From Pedinophyceae sp. YPF-701 (lineage: Eukaryota; Chlorophyta; Pedinophyceae), in the NCBI GenBank assembly GCA_916048055.1, contig CAJZHL010000012.1, positions 1,054,001-1,118,000 on the forward strand: a stretch of DNA of 64,000 nucleotides. The letters are read 5' to 3'. Positions 61,255 to 64,000 of this stretch are shown piece by piece. A program made the position numbers and the translations under genes. How positions within the stretch are numbered: position 1 is the stretch's first letter; the number at the start of each line of letters is the position of its first letter. The notes beneath the pieces are model-generated. The model saw nothing but the letters and a program-made list of their open reading frames with translations. It did no database searches and had not been told where the DNA came from.

Positions 61255-63033
61255 TCCTGTGGCGCCCCACAGCTGTGTCGCAAGTCTGCCAGTGACGTGT
61301 GCGGCCGCTCCGTGTGCGCGGTCCCCGCGGTCGAACGACGTGGCGCGTAGGCGGACTGCGGGCATCGGGGGGGGCGGGCGTTCATGGCTCTCGAGACATT
61401 GTTGATGCGAGCGCGGGGCGGCTGGTTGCGCGCAACCTGAGCATCAGCACTTGTTACTGGGCGGCGCGCTGAGCACGTCCTCGTGGGGAATATCCGACGA
61501 TGAACGCCGGAACCTCGATGCCAACATGCATCTTAACGGGCGTGGAAGGTCGAAACGCCAGCACGGGCAGCATCGACGTTCCAACCCGACCCCGGGCAGC
61601 GCGGCCAGCGAGGCCAGCGCGCGGCGGCGGTGCGGCAGCCACGGCGGAGTGCGCCCGCGGCACAGGCCCGGAGCCGGCGGCGATGCCGACGCGGCACTTT
61701 CCCGAGAGCCTGCCACTGTCTGTTCGCGGCACACCGCCCTGCCGAGCGCCGACGCAACGTGCATGGCCCAGGTGTTGCCTCCGGCACACGCGCGAAATTG
61801 CAGGGGCATCTGCGTTTCCGCGCGCGCCTTGCCGGAAAGGCCGCTCTGGTGTGCAGGTCACCCGCACACCCTGCCGGAAATTCTTCCGGGCGGTGCAGCG
61901 ATCGGCCCGGGTTGCGTGGGAGGGACGCACCTGGTGGCGAGCTGCGCGCGCTCCAACCCGCTCGAACCCCCTGTTTCGACGCTGGCGCCCAGAGCTGCCG
62001 CCCCGCGGCGCGCGGCCGAGCCCTTGTCCGCGCCAGCACCGCACCCCGCAGGCGCCGCGGGAGGCCCCCAGGACCCGCACCCCCCTCGTCCCCGTGACGC
62101 CGCACGTTCCTGGACGGCGTGCGGGCCTTGGGCCGCCCCCGGCGCGTGCACCCCGCAGTAACTATTGCGTTGCTAGGGCGGAAGGCAGCTATCACCATGG
62201 CTTGTGCGGGGACACTGCACCTGGGCGCCCCATGCGCGGTGGGCAGGCTGTCGCGGCGGCACCAGGTGCGTCGGATGACTCCGGGCCCCGCGACGCATCG
62301 CATCTGCTCTGTACACATCGGGGCCCTCGCGATCACGCGCATGTGCGGGCGTTCAGCGCGGCGCCCCGCCTCGACCCGTGTCGAGATCGCGCCCCGTCGA
62401 GCGGGAGCCGCCTGCGCGCCGCCGCGGTCCGTGGACAGCACCAGCGCACGGAGTTGTTTCTCCCCCACGCCCTCTGCGGCAGACTGTGCGTCGTCTGCGC
62501 GAGGGCACTGCGAATCCAGCGGCCTTGCCTCTGCTGCTGCCACCACTAGCTTGCCATCTCCGACCGCCGGCGTCCCGTGGCTCAGCCGCCGGTGCACGCG
62601 CCCCGCATCTCCCTCTCCCCCTTCACGAGGTGCCGTGCGGGGCCCGCTTGTCCAGTGCGGGCGCAATTGTGCGCCTGCCGGGGCGAAACCCTGCGCAGCG
62701 TCAATGGCACGGTCGCCCGCCAACGCGGGCCGATCCTTCGCGCGCAACGACGACGATCCTTGCAGGCAGCTGGCCCTCAGCGGCATGTCGTCGTGGCCGC
62801 CGCGCAAAGGTCATCGGTGACGGGGCGGGCGGCGTCGGTGGAGGTGGAGGCGCCATCTCGCCCAGCGGAGCGTGCCGAACGGGCCAAGGTGAGCGGTCCG
62901 CCGCGCCGGCTGCGCGAACCAGCCGCACGCTCTCCTTGCATGTCGTGGCCACAGCGCGCTGCGGCGCACCGCGGCCGCTCCCCGCGCTGGCTCGATCTGT
63001 GCCCACTCCCTTGTCGCCGGCGTGCTCGCGCAG
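61255..63033. other. Divergent intergenic region with the unseen 5' exon(s) of the desaturase
   Basis: About 1.8 kb of GC-rich sequence lies between the transporter start and the first sure desaturase exon. Frames are open on both strands, but none resembles a protein I know; their Arg/Ala/Pro-rich translations look like chance. A candidate donor, GGCCAAG|GTGAGCGG at 62888/62889, would join in phase to the desaturase exon, but I find no in-frame Met upstream of it in that frame. Some of the region must be promoter for both genes. Confidence 0.4.
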
Positions 63034-64000
63034 GAGGCGCAGACGTTCGACCACAAGGCCCCGGGCGACCCGTGGCAGGACGAGCCGTGGGCGACGATGA
63101 AGTGGACGGTGTACCGCGGCGTGGCGTACGACCTGACGGACTACCTGGCCAACTCCAAGCACCCCGGGGGGTCCTGGCTGCTGCGCCTCGCCATCGGCCG
63201 CGACTGCACCGCCCTGTTCGAGTCCTACCACCTCCGGCCGGACGTCGCCGCCGCGCACCTCGCGCGCCTCCCGAAGATCGAGGACTTCCCCATCCACACC
63301 GTGCCCGTCGCGCCCTACCCGAACGACTCGGACCTGTACAACTCCATCCGCGAGCGCGTCCGCAACGAGCTCTTCGACGGCGCCGCGGACGGCCGGCACC
63401 GCACGGGCTCGGAGGGCGCGGCGGCGGTCATCCTGGGCTACGCGGCGGTGGCGTACGCGGCGTACGCGGCGGCGCCCAACGTGCTGACGGGCGGGCTGCT
63501 GGGCCTGGCCGGCGCGTGGATCGGGCTGACGATCCAGCACTGCGGGAACCACGGCGCGATGTCCAAGTCGCCGCTGGTGAACAACCTGATGGGTCTGACG
63601 GACGACCTGATTGGCGGGTCGTCCCTGATGTGGCGGTACCACCACCAGGTGTCGCACCACATCCACTGCAACGACGACGCGCTGGACGAGGACGTGTTCT
63701 CCGCCCTCCCGTTCCTCCGCTTCGACCCGCGCCTCCCGCGCGAGTGGTTCCACAAGTACCAGCACATCTACATGTGGGCCACCTTCCCCTTCCTCCAGCT
63801 CGTCTTCCAGATCGGCGACTGGCAGGCGCTCTTCACCAACCGCACCAAGGGCGCCACGCTCTACGGCGTCTCCGCGCTCGAGCGGGCCACGGTCGTCGCG
63901 GGCAAGCTGGCGCACTACGGGCTCATCTTCGGGCTGCCGTGGGTGATGCACGGCCCGATGCAGACGCTCGTGGCCTCCGCGTGCTACACGGCCGTGCAGG
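63034..64000 (+). CDS. Cytochrome-b5 front-end fatty acid desaturase (delta-4/delta-5-like), 5' part; continues past window
   Basis: Front-end desaturases insert a double bond between an existing one and the carboxyl end of a fatty acid, using electrons from a fused cytochrome b5, usually in the ER. The exon opens after a good acceptor (GTGCTCGCGCAG|GAGG). It gives a b5 domain with YDLTDYLANSKHPGG (heme HPGG at about 63159-63170), then a hydrophobic region, His box 1 as QHCGNHGA (about 63534-63557) and His box 2 as YHHQVSHHIHC (about 63637-63670). The third box (QxxHH) lies beyond the window. The WRYHHQVSHHIHCND stretch recalls algal delta-4/delta-5 enzymes, but regiospecificity cannot be read from sequence. 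The true start is not fixed: Met 63097 is the first in this exon, and residues before it (FDHKAPGDPWQ) may belong to the protein through an upstream exon. Confidence 0.85.

Noticed and set aside
61453-62807. Open frames on both strands between the transporter and the desaturase
   Set aside because: They overlap each other in several frames, have Arg/Pro/Ala-rich translations without motifs and show no sign of selection for one frame.
62701-63951. Minus-strand open frame of about 416 codons over the desaturase
   Set aside because: It is the antisense shadow of the desaturase exon; its product is Arg/Val/Gln-rich with no recognisable motif.
1-64000. Bacterial origin suggested by high GC and long frames
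   Set aside because: Spliceosomal introns interrupt all four genes, MRE11 is of eukaryotic type, and the desaturase is of algal fusion type.
1-64000. tRNA, rRNA or other structured RNA genes
   Set aside because: I looked for cloverleaf-like and rRNA-like segments in the non-coding stretches and found nothing I could support.

Overview
This is nuclear DNA of a GC-rich eukaryote, most likely a single-celled alga. The genes contain short spliceosomal introns of about 85-270 nt (GTGCGAG/GTGAGT/GTAAGT donors, pyrimidine-rich tracts ending in GCAG). The last gene is a cytochrome-b5 front-end fatty acid desaturase of the kind used by microalgae to make polyunsaturated fatty acids. The lineage (prasinophyte-type green alga, other chlorophyte, haptophyte or stramenopile) cannot be settled from the window alone.

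Layout: 1-1483 (+) is the 3' end of an MRE11 double-strand-break repair gene in four exons. 1754-58827 (-) appears to be one enormous gene. Three very long minus-strand reading frames (58321-22800, 22701-7005, 6901-1754) are joined by introns whose phases match exactly, and a short first exon (58827 to about 58591) supplies a signal peptide. The predicted protein is about 18,870 residues, roughly 2 MDa: a secreted or type I membrane giant. 59487-61254 (-) is a two-domain CHR-family (chromate-type) transporter in four exons. 63034 to the window end (+) is the 5' part of a front-end desaturase, divergent from the transporter.

The giant protein from N to C terminus: signal peptide; seven FG-GAP (integrin-alpha-like) beta-propellers separated by Cys/Asp-rich linkers (CGC...DGDG..DC); a beta-gamma-crystallin-like segment; about 7,000 residues of poorly recognised beta-rich repeats marked by a G-x-P-G motif; the first of three nearly identical beta modules; a Cys-rich furin/TNFR-like segment; about 4,500 residues of Ala/Val-rich helix in which a 1.3-2 kb block recurs four times at near DNA identity, interrupted by the other two beta modules with mucin-like Pro/Thr linkers; a further beta-rich and helical region; one transmembrane helix; and a cytoplasmic tail of about 227 residues rich in Ser, Arg and Pro. 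Dibasic RR(S/G/L/M)L motifs recur along the ectodomain and could be processing sites.

The four genes do not form a functional pathway: they are a DNA repair protein, a surface giant, an anion transporter and a lipid desaturase. The outstanding object is the giant gene: its size, its 35.5-kb uninterrupted coding exon, its undescribed repeat family and the signs of recent internal duplication.
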